From Patiria miniata (Eukaryota; Echinodermata; Asteroidea; Valvatida; Asterinidae), in the NCBI RefSeq assembly GCF_015706575.1, contig NW_024037070.1, positions 5,513,874 through 5,577,873 on the forward strand: 64,000 nucleotides of DNA, read 5' to 3'. How positions within the stretch are numbered: the stretch's first letter is position 1; the number at the start of each line of letters is the position of its first letter. Made by a program: the position numbers and the translations under genes. Shown here in pieces: positions 25,001 to 34,095 of this stretch. The notes below the pieces were generated by a model. The model ran no database searches. It had not been told where the DNA came from and was given only the letters and a program-made list of their open reading frames with translations.

Positions 25001-28000
25001 TGTTACCCCTAATGAATTCGCTTCGCTCTCAAAGTCACATGAAGTACGAATCAAGCTTAATTTGGAATGAATCTAGCTCTGTGGCCAATTTCGTGGAGCT
25101 GGTGGAATAGAAATTTGCGGTTTGAAGAAAACATTTGCTCAGGCAGCAATTTTAAACCTTTTAGTACATGTTCACTGGAGTTTCACGAATTCTGTTTCTT
25201 TGAAATTATTTCTTGCCTGTATTAAACCCATTCCTCTATTCATCAACACAAGTTTGCAACACAAGGTTGCAACGCCACTTTGCAACAAATCTTGTAGTCA
25301 ATTTTAAATAATCTTGTCATGGTTTATTCAAGAGGGTTTTGCTTTTAGATAAATCAGATACCACTACTAGATATTGTTTTTCTTACGTGCCTCAGGTATG
25401 ATGAAGTTACAGTGTGTGCCTACACCCTAGCCAGGATAGCACCAAACTATGCCACAATCTACAGGGTGCTCCAAGAGGTACACAGATCAATTGTAATAAG
25501 GGAATAAATATGTACTTGGCCGGTAAAAACCAAGTACGTTTAAAGATATAGTCCATCATTTGTAATTTGTGCATTTTGTTCGTTTGAAGCAACAAAAGTG
25601 TTCAAAATCTAATGAAGGATACTGAGCAACTAACCTGATGAAGTTTCAGTTCAGCTTCAGCTGTATATTCCGAGAAAAACAGCATTCTAGGATCTCAATT
25701 TCAAATCAACAGTTGCTGAATCATGTTTTGAATGGTTTTGAATTGCAGCTATACGCGATGTCGCGCAATGATCCGACGAATTATAGCAACCGCGCGTGCC
25801 TGTGCGTCGTGCCAATGCTTGCGCGCGCTGCGCCGAATAACAAAACGAACTACTAATTAAAATTTTCCTACGGTGCGTCTTAAGACGCACCGTTGGAAAG
25901 GCCTTCTTTCGTTGATTACTTCAAAATGATAGCTTGCCAGAAAGATTAATTTCACAGGGAGTTTAGTCCACTTACTATCTTTCAACCAAGTATGTTTTTC
26001 AACAATAATACGCCAGTTACTTTTTCGGATGGCTGCAAATGATGGACTATAGCTTTAAAACTGGCTAGACGTCTGGACGCCGATTTCAACTCGGGCCATT
26101 ATCAGCGTCCAGGCTCCTAGCCAGTTTTAAATGTACTTGTTTGAAACCGACCAAGCACATACTTATTCCCATTCCTAAATCCCTTTCAGCCAAAAAGTGA
26201 AAACAAAATCAAAAATTCACAAATTTCCAATGATTTTGTTCAACAATTTACTTCATGGTTTGTGAAGCACCCCTCTTGCCATATCTGTGGTACGTACCTC
26301 GTGTGCATAGTGCTAAAAATCTCTCTCCAGTCTCTCCTTATATGGAAATTGGGGCGCACACGGCACGTACTGCGCGATGTGGCGCTGAACTCGGGAATTG
26401 TATTTAAAGCCAGCGGGTGTTTCATCAGTGGTTTAAAGCCAACCACGTGATGTCTCTTGACCAGTAGGAATGGGTAAACTATCTCAGGTATTTATGAATT
26501 ACTTCGAAGTTCAAAGCCCAAAAAGAGAACTTTAATAAATGTTTTTTTTTTCAGCCAACAAATTTCTTCTCAATTTGTGTGAATGCCATAACTTTAACAT
26601 TTAATTTACTCCTGGTCACAAACATTGTTTTCAGTAGCAGAACCCCCCCCCCATAAAAAAAATCTCTTTGGTTTAAAAAATGTGTCCAGGAGTGCCATCA
26701 TGCAGTCAACTTTTGTATCAATGTGCTTCATATGGTCATCTTTATTATCTCACTGCTACATTCTATGATCATTCCATATAAGTCCATTTTTTGTTTTAGA
26801 CAATCTTCCTTTTCTGTTTTGAAGATCCAAAAGAGGCTTCCAGACTTCAGCCCTCAGAACCTGCTGGACTTCGGTTCTGGTATCGGAACAGCATCATGGT
26901 GAGCAGCATCATGTTGAATTCAACATTCAACCTTTCCTCTGAGAAACTTAAAATCCTAACCGTGCTGAATCCCACAGGATCCAACTATGTCAGTCTGATG
27001 GAGCCTGTTGGATTGAGCAGTAAACCCCTTGTGTACATTCCTGATGCAAAATGTTGGACTCAGCAGGCAACTAAACCGAATTATAATGCCAAGTTGGACT
27101 CCGTTGGATTCAGCAGACAACTGAAAATGAGGCACAGTGGATTGAGCAGGAAACTCCGGTTGGACTCTGTTGGATTTAGCAGGGTTGTCCTGAGGAACTA
27201 CCAAGGGGTTAGGGTTAATAAACTGAATAGGGCAAAATTCTATTGTCATTGACTGCAATATCAGATTTGCATTGGTCAAGCTCGGCAGAAATTTTTTTCT
27301 GCAGTGTTGTTGTAGAGTTCATCTCAACTCCTCACAAGTCAGTCACGATCATTCAATCCCAAGTCAAGTCATAAGCTATTCAAATGAACCATGGCAAAGG
27401 CAAACCTGCCCCTCTTATTTTTACCTGCAGGGCTGCACACACCCTGTGGGGCGATGCCATCAAAGAGTTTTACTGCGTGGATACCTCCAGACCCATGCAT
27501 GACGTGGCGGAGGCACTCATGAGGGAACAAGAAGCCGAGAATGAGGAAAATAACTCCATCATCAAAGGGGTCTACTTCAGACACTTCTTGCCAATGTCAC
27601 TACAGGTCAGCACTCCATTTTGAAAAATAAACAAAATATTCGAAAGTTTTGTTCACCGTGGGCTATTTTTAAATTTCCACCAAAACTTAAATATATTTGT
27701 TTCAAATTGATATTTTTCTGTCATTACAAAAGTTATTCAGTTTTCAATGAGACATGGAGCAAAGGAAATCTGCCCAGATTTACTTAAAGGTGATATACAA
27801 TATTTGCAAACATTTAAAAAACCTATCAAATCATTATGACATACCTTACTTGACTGTTAGTAAATAATAGTCTCAACAAGCATCCTATGAAATCATGGCA
27901 CTTGGTTTGCTGTCATTTTCAAGAAAAGTGGAATTTTTTCTATCAATTTCCAACGATGGTCCGCCGACAATCATTGGGACATAAATTACTTTTTTCCCCC

Positions 28001-30562
28001 TAGTTCCACATTAGTCCACAATTTGTATGCAATCGGTTACACATCTACAAATGGGTGCAAGCTAGCTAGACTGGTTTCCTGACCTGACAATTCCCCGACA
28101 TTTATAAAGTCCTCCGTTTGGTCTGAATAGGGTCAGGGAACAAAACTTCAAGAACAGCATTTTTTCTTTGTTTTTACGGCATCTATGAACACAAAACTTT
28201 AAACAGGTCATTGTGACAATTTTTGCTATAAAATGCTTTACCCCCAAATCCATCCATTTCTGAAAATTACAGCAAAAGCAAATGTTGTATATTCCCTTTA
28301 AACATATTGCGAACAGTGAAGTGAGCAAAGCTATAAAATTATGAGCCAAAGCTGTCAACAATTATTAGATCACATGCATTCGAATGTACCTTTCAAAAAA
28401 AAAAGGTTCAAGTCTCGTAGAAACATCCCTATGTGAAAACAATTCACATAGAAATGTACGTGAATTGTTTTCGTTTTGCTGAAAGAACACGCACCTTTTT
28501 TTGTGATCCGTGGACAGAACTTTAAAACGGTGGTTGTGTTTAAAATTCCGTAACTTGAAAAGTACATGAGTGATTTGAATGACTCTCGTACTAAAAGAAA
28601 GCTTACGAATTGGGCTTTCATATCCTAGATTTTGAAATGATACATGCAGAACTTTATGGAAAAAATGGTCCTGCCATTTGAGTTTCCTTTTGTTTGACTC
28701 ACCCTGTATAGTAGCAAGAGTCACAATTAATTACTTACGATGGATTTTTTGGCATAGATAAATTAACATTTAAATTTGGTTTGGCTATTCATTGACATCT
28801 CAATTTTGATTTTGTTTGTTTTGTACAGAAGAAGTATGACTTGACGATAAGCGCCTACTCCTTACTGGAGTTACCGAGCAGTGCCGATCGGCTAAACACC
28901 CTCCGGACGTTATGGCGCAAAACGGACCAGTTTTTGGTCCTTGTCGAGTGCGGCACCAACGAAGGCTACAAGACTCTCATGGAGGCCAGGGATTTCATTC
29001 TCAACGACCTTCAGAGAGAAGAGAACAGAAATGAGACGGGTAGAGGGGTTGCCAGGGGTGTTGATAGGGGAGAGCTGGGATTGGCTGAGGATTCTACAAA
29101 CCTTGTTGGTCATGTCTTCGCTCCAGTGAGTGATAAGTAATTTTCACTACTTATAGTTTCATATTCTTAATTCAAATCCTTTAAAATAATTTGGATCAGC
29201 GTGACTTTATGACTTGGCATGTTAAATTCCTTTTGGCCCTAACTCCCTGGCATGATTTACTAGGAACCATACCCATCCTGGCAAATTCCAACACAATATG
29301 GAAAACTGCACACACATATTTGTGATATTGATTTTGGAGGTGCCCCAACCCAATGTAAAAGACTGTCAGTTTAGGGGTACTGTACCCATCCTGACAGATT
29401 CCAACAAAACATGCCGTGGGGGTTTGATGGGTTGATTTCTGTTAGGGTTAATGTACTACGTCTCCCCTTTTATTGAACCGATAACGTTGATCTATTCAGT
29501 TTTTCAGCTATTTGTGAATTTTTGGATTTTTTGGTAGTGTCAACATGACCAATCCTGCCCAAGGACCATAGACAACTCGGGAACGCCTTGCAACTTTGAG
29601 CAGGACTTTCATGATTTCAACAAAAGAGGGCACTCCTCAGAGTTGACCAGGGAGCGATTCTGCTACCTCGTGCTCAGGAAAGGTCCCAGAACATCAGGTA
29701 AATGTACATTATAGTTTCCAACATTTAAAAAAAATGACATGGAATTATTGTTGGTGACTTTAACCCTCCTATGCAAACATACATTCTGTGCAAAGTTGTC
29801 CTTTCACTCAAGTCAAAAACTTATGAATAGTTTTATTGTGGTACCCACTGCTACATTAGATTCAAAACCAGCCAGCTGACGCTGGCAAACTCGGTGGTCG
29901 AGTGGTAGATGTCTGCGCTAGTAAGCAGGAGGTCTTGGGTTCGAGTCCAACCCAAGTGATTTTTTTTCTCACAATCACTCGGGGCAACACTGAGCTTTAA
30001 AAAAAAGAAGATATTAGTGAATGTGTTTGTGTTGTACATTTCTGATTGGAATGGCACAACGTTTCTGCAAATAGGAAAATGTCCTGTGCACCGAACACTA
30101 AAAAATACTTCAGCTGAAGCCCTGTATGAGATATGCTTTATGGAACCATGATTTGTTTAAAACTTTTTGGATGATTTATACTGTTTTTCCCCCCTTTTTT
30201 GGTACAGTTGATAATACTGACCACTGGCCAAGAATCGTCCGTCCAGTTTTGCCGCGTGCTCGGCATGTAATCTGCAGGCTATGTTGCTCCAACGGTCAGT
30301 TGGAAGAAACGATCATCACTCGAGCCAAGCATGGGAGGTCAGTTTTTGATCTTGTACAGAACAAGTATCCATAAAAGCACACCCCTAGTTTTTAAAGGCA
30401 CACTTTCCCAATGCCCGTTTTATCCTTTGATATTGCAGGGAGCTCTATCGGTGCGCAAGGTACTCTGCCTGGGGCGACCTTCTCCCCATCTCTCGACCTC
30501 AGGACAGTGATGTGCCAGGCAGGCAGACAGACTCCGAGGGAGAACACTCGGGGATTGATTGA
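19003..30562 (+). CDS. METTL17: Methyltransferase-like protein 17, mitochondrial (METTL17), 11 coding exons
   Basis: METTL17 (Rsm22 family) helps assemble the mitochondrial small ribosomal subunit. The family carries an iron-sulfur cluster and a Rossmann methyltransferase fold. Exons: 19003-19092, 21596-21740, 22829-22960, 23587-23698, 25396-25477, 26825-26898, 27431-27605, 28829-29125, 29538-29697, 30208-30337, 30439-30562. The product is 506 aa (human 456). Features: a basic N-terminus fit for mitochondrial import, motif I LLDFGSGIGTASW (D202-G208 core), ISAYSLLELPS, and LWRKTDQFLVLVECG. Cysteines C370, C376 and C387, with the CRLCC cluster at 445-449, match the cluster-binding cysteines of human METTL17. 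The C-terminus has ELYRCARYSAWGDLLP. Every splice phase agrees. It diverges from MVD by 173 bp. An in-frame ATG at 18922 is upstream but lies in the presumed promoter. Confidence 0.94.
19300..20252. repeat. Compound palindrome A-A-P-A'-P-A'
   Basis: Two direct copies of a ~155-bp block A (19300-19460, 19461-19617; start TAGCCCCATAAATGTGGCC) are followed by a palindromic block P (19618-19774; ends TATAGGCTAATCAGAAAGTG and its inverse), inverted A (19775-19934), a second P (19941-20093) and inverted A (20094-20252). The whole 950 bp is therefore a nested inverted repeat in METTL17 intron 1. Reading frames across it are by-products of the repeat. Confidence 0.8.
20336..20559. mobile_element. Hairpin MITE, family F (in METTL17 intron 1)
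   Basis: Ends GGAAAAAATGTTGCAACCTG and CAGGTTGCAACATTTTTTCC are inverted. The interior matches the copies at 1658, 33061 and 63132. Confidence 0.7.
21060..21150 (-). repeat. tRNA-like SINE head
   Basis: On the minus strand, GACAGCTCAGTCAATAAAGG (A-box-like) precedes TTGCGGGTTCGTAGCTC (B-box-like) at tRNA spacing. The acceptor stem does not pair convincingly. Confidence 0.45.
21277..21476. mobile_element. 200-bp palindromic MITE
   Basis: Ends TTTGGGAAAGAATTCCATAC and (inverse) TTTGGGAAGAATTCCATAC. A truncated copy is at 269-414. It lies shortly before METTL17 exon 2. Confidence 0.6.
22044..22262. mobile_element. TTAACCCTAAC MITE, family D (inverted copy)
   Basis: Ends TTACCCTAACTGAACTC and GGGAGTTAGGGTTAA are inverted. 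The interior is the reverse complement of 29237-29451 and 45977-46188 (CCAACA- and CTGTCAGTTTAGGGGTA-type words). The TTAA target and CCC end suggest a piggyBac-like family. Confidence 0.65.
22414..22763. mobile_element. MITE rich in TCAATCCTCCAAAATCC repeats, family E
   Basis: It begins TTAATCCTAAACCCCTAGG and ends near GGAGGATCGAGGAAGGTTAT. The interior is a degenerate tandem repeat of CCTCAATCCTCCAAAATCCT. Related: 48705-49114 and 56660-57095. Confidence 0.55.
22973..23106. repeat. CACAAGTCC array starting 13 bp after the METTL17 exon 3 donor
   Basis: Repeated ATCACAAGTCC-like units are followed by an inverted end, GACGGACTTGACTACAACAC. This is the same family as 23856-24613, here as a short or truncated copy. 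Confidence 0.6.
23170..23400 (-). repeat. tRNA-derived SINE
   Basis: On the minus strand the B-box GGGTTCGATTCCTGTCC follows TGTCCTCACCTTACAACG. The body includes CCCCAGAATATTCTTCTGGG-type sequence. It is a retroposed SINE in METTL17 intron 3. Confidence 0.55.
23856..24613. mobile_element. hAT-like non-autonomous element with tandem-repeat arms
   Basis: It begins CAGTGTTGTAGTCGAGTCCA and ends with the exact inverse TGGACTCGACTACAACACTG. It is flanked by CTGCTAAG (23848-23855) and CCGCTAAG (24614-24621), an 8-bp target duplication with one mismatch. CAGTG ends plus 8-bp duplication fit hAT. The arms carry CACAAGTCC repeats. Inside lie two inverted arrays of a ~16-bp TCAACTCGGTCC unit (23967-24180, 24372-24510), related to the arms of 40669-42161. 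No transposase. Confidence 0.7.
25540..26058. mobile_element. TTAAAGG MITE, family B, copy 2
   Basis: Ends TTAAAGATATAGTCCATCAT and ATGATGGACTATAGCTTTAA. The interior aligns with 7479-8021, with the palindrome TGCGTCTTAAGACGCA. It lies in METTL17 intron 5. Confidence 0.72.
27302..27405. repeat. Truncated CAGTGTTGT-type element before METTL17 exon 7
   Basis: The left end CAGTGTTGTTGTAGAGTTCA, CTCACAAGTC units and ATTCAAATGAACCATGGCAA match parts of 23856-24613. No right end is seen. It stops about 25 bp before the exon 7 start at 27431. Confidence 0.5.
27784..28301. mobile_element. TTAAAGG MITE, family A, copy 2
   Basis: TTAAAGGTGATATACAATAT at the left and ATGTTGTATATTCCCTTTAA at the right, with TTAA at both ends. 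The interior aligns with 796-1292; the central hairpin is at 27950-27977. It lies in METTL17 intron 7. Confidence 0.72.
28440..28709. mobile_element. Truncated mariner-like palindromic MITE
   Basis: The right end TTTGACTCACCCTGTATAG and the interior (GTGATCCGTGGACAGAAC, AAAGAAAGCTTACGAATTGG) match the right half of 51293-51795. The left half is mostly missing. Confidence 0.65.
29237..29451. mobile_element. TTAACCCTAAC MITE, family D
   Basis: Ends CCCTAACTCCCTGGCATGA and CTGTTAGGGTTAA. Same family as 22044-22262 and 45977-46188. It lies in METTL17 intron 8. Confidence 0.62.
29880..30015 (+). repeat. tRNA-derived SINE
   Basis: The head GGTGGTCGAGTGGTAGATG (A-box) and TTGGGTTCGAGTCCAACC (T-arm with B-box) are followed by a short body and an A-rich tail (AAAAAAAAG). 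The D- and T-arms fold but no acceptor stem is apparent. It lies in METTL17 intron 9. Confidence 0.6.
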
Positions 30563-31749
30563 GGTTTTTGGAGGGTCAAGACTGAAGCAACAGTTCGAAT
30601 CCCACCGTGGCCGAGATGGGAATTGGGGTTTCTTTGATATCCCACCTGTGTGTGTGTGTAGGAATCTTGTTATTCTTTACAACTGAGGACTTAGGACAAT
30701 GGGGTGTGTGCGATAACAATAACACCCGAGGACCTGAGCCAAGTCCTCAGGAGGTTTTATTGTACAAACCTTATGGGACCTGTTGAGAAAAAGTACACAC
30801 GGTAGGAACAAAAGAAGGGAACAATAGGAGGTCCTCACAAGTATAGGATAACACCACTGTGTTTGTACGTGGGTTTGTTTTTGCATTCAATAGGGGACAT
30901 TGAACAATAGAGGACAATAGGGTCCACAATTCCCGAAGGTCCACGATTGATGATCGTGTACAAAACATATGGGAGGTCTTCCTAAAAAGTTGAAGTACAA
31001 ACAACAGAGGGACAATAGGGGTGCACGAATGAAGGTGTTTACACACTTGTGTGTGTGGTGGTGGGGGGGGGGGGGGGCCTTGAGGAGGGAGCGGAGATGT
31101 GTTTTTTTTTTTTTTACACAACTAATAAAAATAGGTTTTTTTTGGGGGGGGGAGGAAGTGGGCAGTTGAGAGGTTGCGGGAATGTGCAGTTTTATTTACA
31201 CATCAAATTGGTATACAAATGGATTTTCTATAAACCAAAAATAGTTTCATTTTCAGTAGTGACTTTTTTTTGGGGGGGGGTTAAGGCGTTTTGGCTATTT
31301 GAATTGTATACACAATGCTCATTAAAACAGACACAAGTAAAAACCCCTGTTTTTCTCTCAATCATTTGAGTCTTGCAGATGTACATTTATTTTCATTAAC
31401 ATCATTTTGTATAAACAGTGATGTTTTTAAATATATTTTTACATTGTTGATAATCCTCATCACAATTTGTTTCAAAAGCTGGTGAATTTGGCTTCGGCCA
31501 CTCATACCCACAGTCCAACAGATGGATTGCATTAGGCAGCATCTTTGAGGTGTGTTTTATCTCAGTAGATAAACAATGAATGCACAAATGGTATACTCAT
31601 GCGTATCCCAGTTGAACATAACAGACCTCTAAAGATGGCTACAGTGCAAACGATGTGTAGGAAAGGAGCTGATGATGTTAATCTTGTATACACAAAATTT
31701 TGTGAAAGGAAGTCCTGTAAATATCCATGCTGTAATGGTCCAAAATTTC

Positions 31750-31915
31750 TGACATCAAAACGCTGCGTCCTAATAACCGCCATACTTAATACGTGAACGC
31801 GCATTGTGGGCGCATAAGAACGTGCAAGGGAGATGGTCACACGACGCACGCGTTGTTTACCATCAGAATGAGCGTCCGCGTAACATGGCGGTTATAGAAC
31901 GCAGCATTTTGATAT
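31750..31915. repeat. Inverted repeat, CpG-rich
   Basis: Left arm ATCAAAACGCTGCGTCCTAA with ACCGCCAT; right arm ATGGCGGTTATAGAACGCAG. The arms are about 33 bp, with a ~90 bp spacer. It may be a small DNA transposon; no target duplication was identified. Confidence 0.5.
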
Positions 31916-31998
31916 CGGAAACCTGCTTCAGAGTGTTCTATTCATATGTGAAAAACAGTAAAGACGAATCCCGGCATGTGATCTCTGCACACTCACAA

Positions 31999-32110
31999 GG
32001 CCCCCCTCAATGGAGAAACCATTGTGCAAGCTATTGTCCAAAGCAACTGCCTGTGACAGATTTTCTGAACAATAGCTAGCACAATGCTTTTTCGCCATTG
32101 AAGGGGGCCT
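31999..32110. repeat. Short foldback sequence
   Basis: AGGCCCCCCTCAATGGAGAA and the near-inverse CGCCATTGAAGGGGGCCTT enclose ~75 bp that is itself partly palindromic (AGCTATTGTCC and GAACAATAGCT). Confidence 0.5.
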
Positions 32111-33060
32111 TTCGTGACAGAATTGATAGCATGCCCGAATTGGTTTTGTTCATTCTTTGGTATCCACAAAATACTACTTTCTCTATAAAGCCACAGGTGG
32201 TACCGAACAGATCTACAATCCGAGATGTCAAGGAAACAATCACCATATTGAATTGATACTTGGTGCAAGGAAGGAGCATCAAATTTATATGCCAATTTAC
32301 ATGCCATTTGTCAATTTTTACATTTGTACATACATTAATTGTTATAAACAAGCTATAAATGGCAACAAAACATGAGAAACATAGGGAATTCAACTTTAAA
32401 TATAAACTACAGTTTATAAGTCTGTTTACTGGCAATGTCAATATCGGTGTTAAGGCGTAATGTTTAACCCAATCCGTGGCAGCAGGCACCCATTTTCAAA
32501 ATATAGCTTCATTTACATGTACAGTGTAATGAATATTCATCTTTGAATGTCACAATCCATTGATACATTCGCAAAGATACTTTTGAGGAGTAGAGTATCA
32601 CTACTCTGTCGTCATCCCAATTCTAAAGTACCATTAAAGTACACATTTAAAAAAAAAAATCTAATCACGTTTATTTTTGTTATTACATGTACCAGTACAA
32701 GTTTATACAATCTAGACTGCCCGATTTCTTTCAATGAGAACATGGGTGTCAAAAGTACCGGTACAGTACGAAGCCCTGTCACGTTTCCAGTTAAAGTCAG
32801 AGTTGGTCTTTAATACTTAACAATATTACCATAAATGTGAGCTGTATCTGAAATGCACACTTGAGACAAAGTTTAGATAAATCAATGTATGCAATATTTC
32901 AGAGCTAATGTTTATTAACGGAACCCCATTGTTGACTTTCGGATGATCCTCGGGCCTCTACTCGGACCCGCTTTTGCAAGGCTCAATGACAGGCTAGATT
33001 TGTATAGGTGCGTGTCAACCATTTGTAGTACACAAATATTACTTAATTGTTACAAGAAGT

Positions 33061-33264
33061 GGAAAGAATGTATTATCCAGATGCCACTTCAGCGGTTGTG
33101 TACAAAGTCTATGGAGAGTCAAGACAATTTTCTGTCTTTCCCAACAAAATCGGAAATGTTGCTCAGTCCCAGATTCATGTCTTTTCAACATTTCTGCAAT
33201 GACTGACCTTTATTGAGATGATATATGAAGAAAAAAGTGGCGTCAGATTGCAGCATTCTTTCCC
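33061..33264. mobile_element. Hairpin MITE, family F (inverted copy)
   Basis: The reverse complement aligns with 1658-1854 and 20336-20559, including TATGGAGAGTCAAGACAATT and GGCGTCAGATTGCAGCATTC. Confidence 0.6.
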
Positions 33265-33634
33265 AAGAAGTATAATTATTGGTGTAGTTCCCCAAAGTTC
33301 AATTGCACCGATCCCTCTACTGTTATGTTTTAAAAGAAAATATAAGGAGAAAAGTATTCACCAAACCACAAATTGGTTCAAAATGGCAAGTGAACAACAG
33401 GCCTAGTGAACAATGCGAGCAAAAAATTAAAAACATAAATGACAATATCCGCAAAAATGCAATTTTAAATATCGCATGGATGTTGAAGTAACCATAAAGC
33501 TTAAGACAAAAAAATAAAATGGCATAGAATGCAGTGTGGCTGAAGAGAATTAGAAACAAATGAAAATAAACCTTTTTTTTCCAAGTAACTTAGGACATTG
33601 AATAGGTTATTTTGTTATTACTACATGTGATCTG

Positions 33635-33640
33635 TTTATT
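33635..33640 (-). terminator. Candidate distal polyadenylation signal of the RRM-zinc finger gene
   Basis: TTTATT on the plus strand reads AATAAA on the minus strand, ~290 bp after the distal stop codon at 33932. A second minus-strand AATAAA at 34551-34556 would serve the proximal last exon. Confidence 0.35.
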
Positions 33641-33931
33641 TTACCAAACAACATAAGCGAACAATTTTTTACTTTATTTTGTTTTAATATTGTAAATCTA
33701 AGTTGTAATTTGGTAAAATTCCATTCATTATTTGAGTTGGTCTTACCGGTTGTATTTGTTTAGACCCCCCCCCCCATCTTAAAATGTGTCCTACGTTTTC
33801 AAATTCACAGCATGCCATCGCAATTTCATGTTCACATATTTGTGTTCGAATTCAATTTTGCAACAAAATATCAACCAGATGTATACTTTTGGTACACATT
33901 TATCTTTTTTTTGTCTCTCTCTCTCTCTCTT

Positions 33932-34095
33932 CTAATAGCCGCCGTTAAACCCCACGGTTCCCTCCTGCACTGTCTTCAACTCCTCGGGATTGTCGATGTA
34001 GATTTGCGTCTTGTGGCTGAAGGCCACGTGCTTCATCAACTCCCACTCGTCGTCTGCCTCGTCCTTGCAGTAGGCGCAGATCCACTGGTCGGGGC
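33932..34095 (-). CDS. Distal alternative last exon (zinc finger B)
   Basis: The acceptor CTCCGCGACAG precedes the coding start at 34095, phase 1. It codes WICAYCKDEADDEWELMKHV, then AFSHKTQIYI and a 23-residue tail ending FNGGY and a TAG stop. Compared with the proximal exon it has an acidic linker (DEADDE) inside the finger and a longer tail. Its coding quality (fully open, conserved Cys/His, proper acceptor) argues for real use. Confidence 0.75.

Larger units (their letters stand above)
30563..33931. other. Intergenic DNA between METTL17 and the RRM gene
   Basis: It contains the METTL17 3'UTR (candidate AATAAA at 31124-31129; repeated GGACAATAGGG words at 30810-31020; G-runs at 31060-31078 and 31143-31152), an inverted repeat at 31750-31915, a foldback at 31999-32110, a family F MITE (33061-33264), a CT repeat (33912-33930) and the presumed distal 3'UTR of the minus-strand gene. 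No coding gene supported. Confidence 0.5.

Noticed and set aside
26896-27252. 118-codon open frame in METTL17 intron 6
   Set aside because: It translates the repetitive GTTGGATTCAGCAGG sequence of a D-type MITE copy; it is not a continuation of METTL17, whose exon 6 ends at 26898 in the right phase.
29888-29960. Possible functional tRNA gene
   Set aside because: The T-arm and D-arm are tRNA-like but no acceptor stem pairs, and a SINE body with A-rich tail follows. The same holds at 180-270, 11068, 21060 and 23340.
31049-31369. 106-codon plus-strand open frame after METTL17
   Set aside because: It is made by G and T homopolymers in the METTL17 3' flank; composition is low-complexity and there is no splice context or homology.
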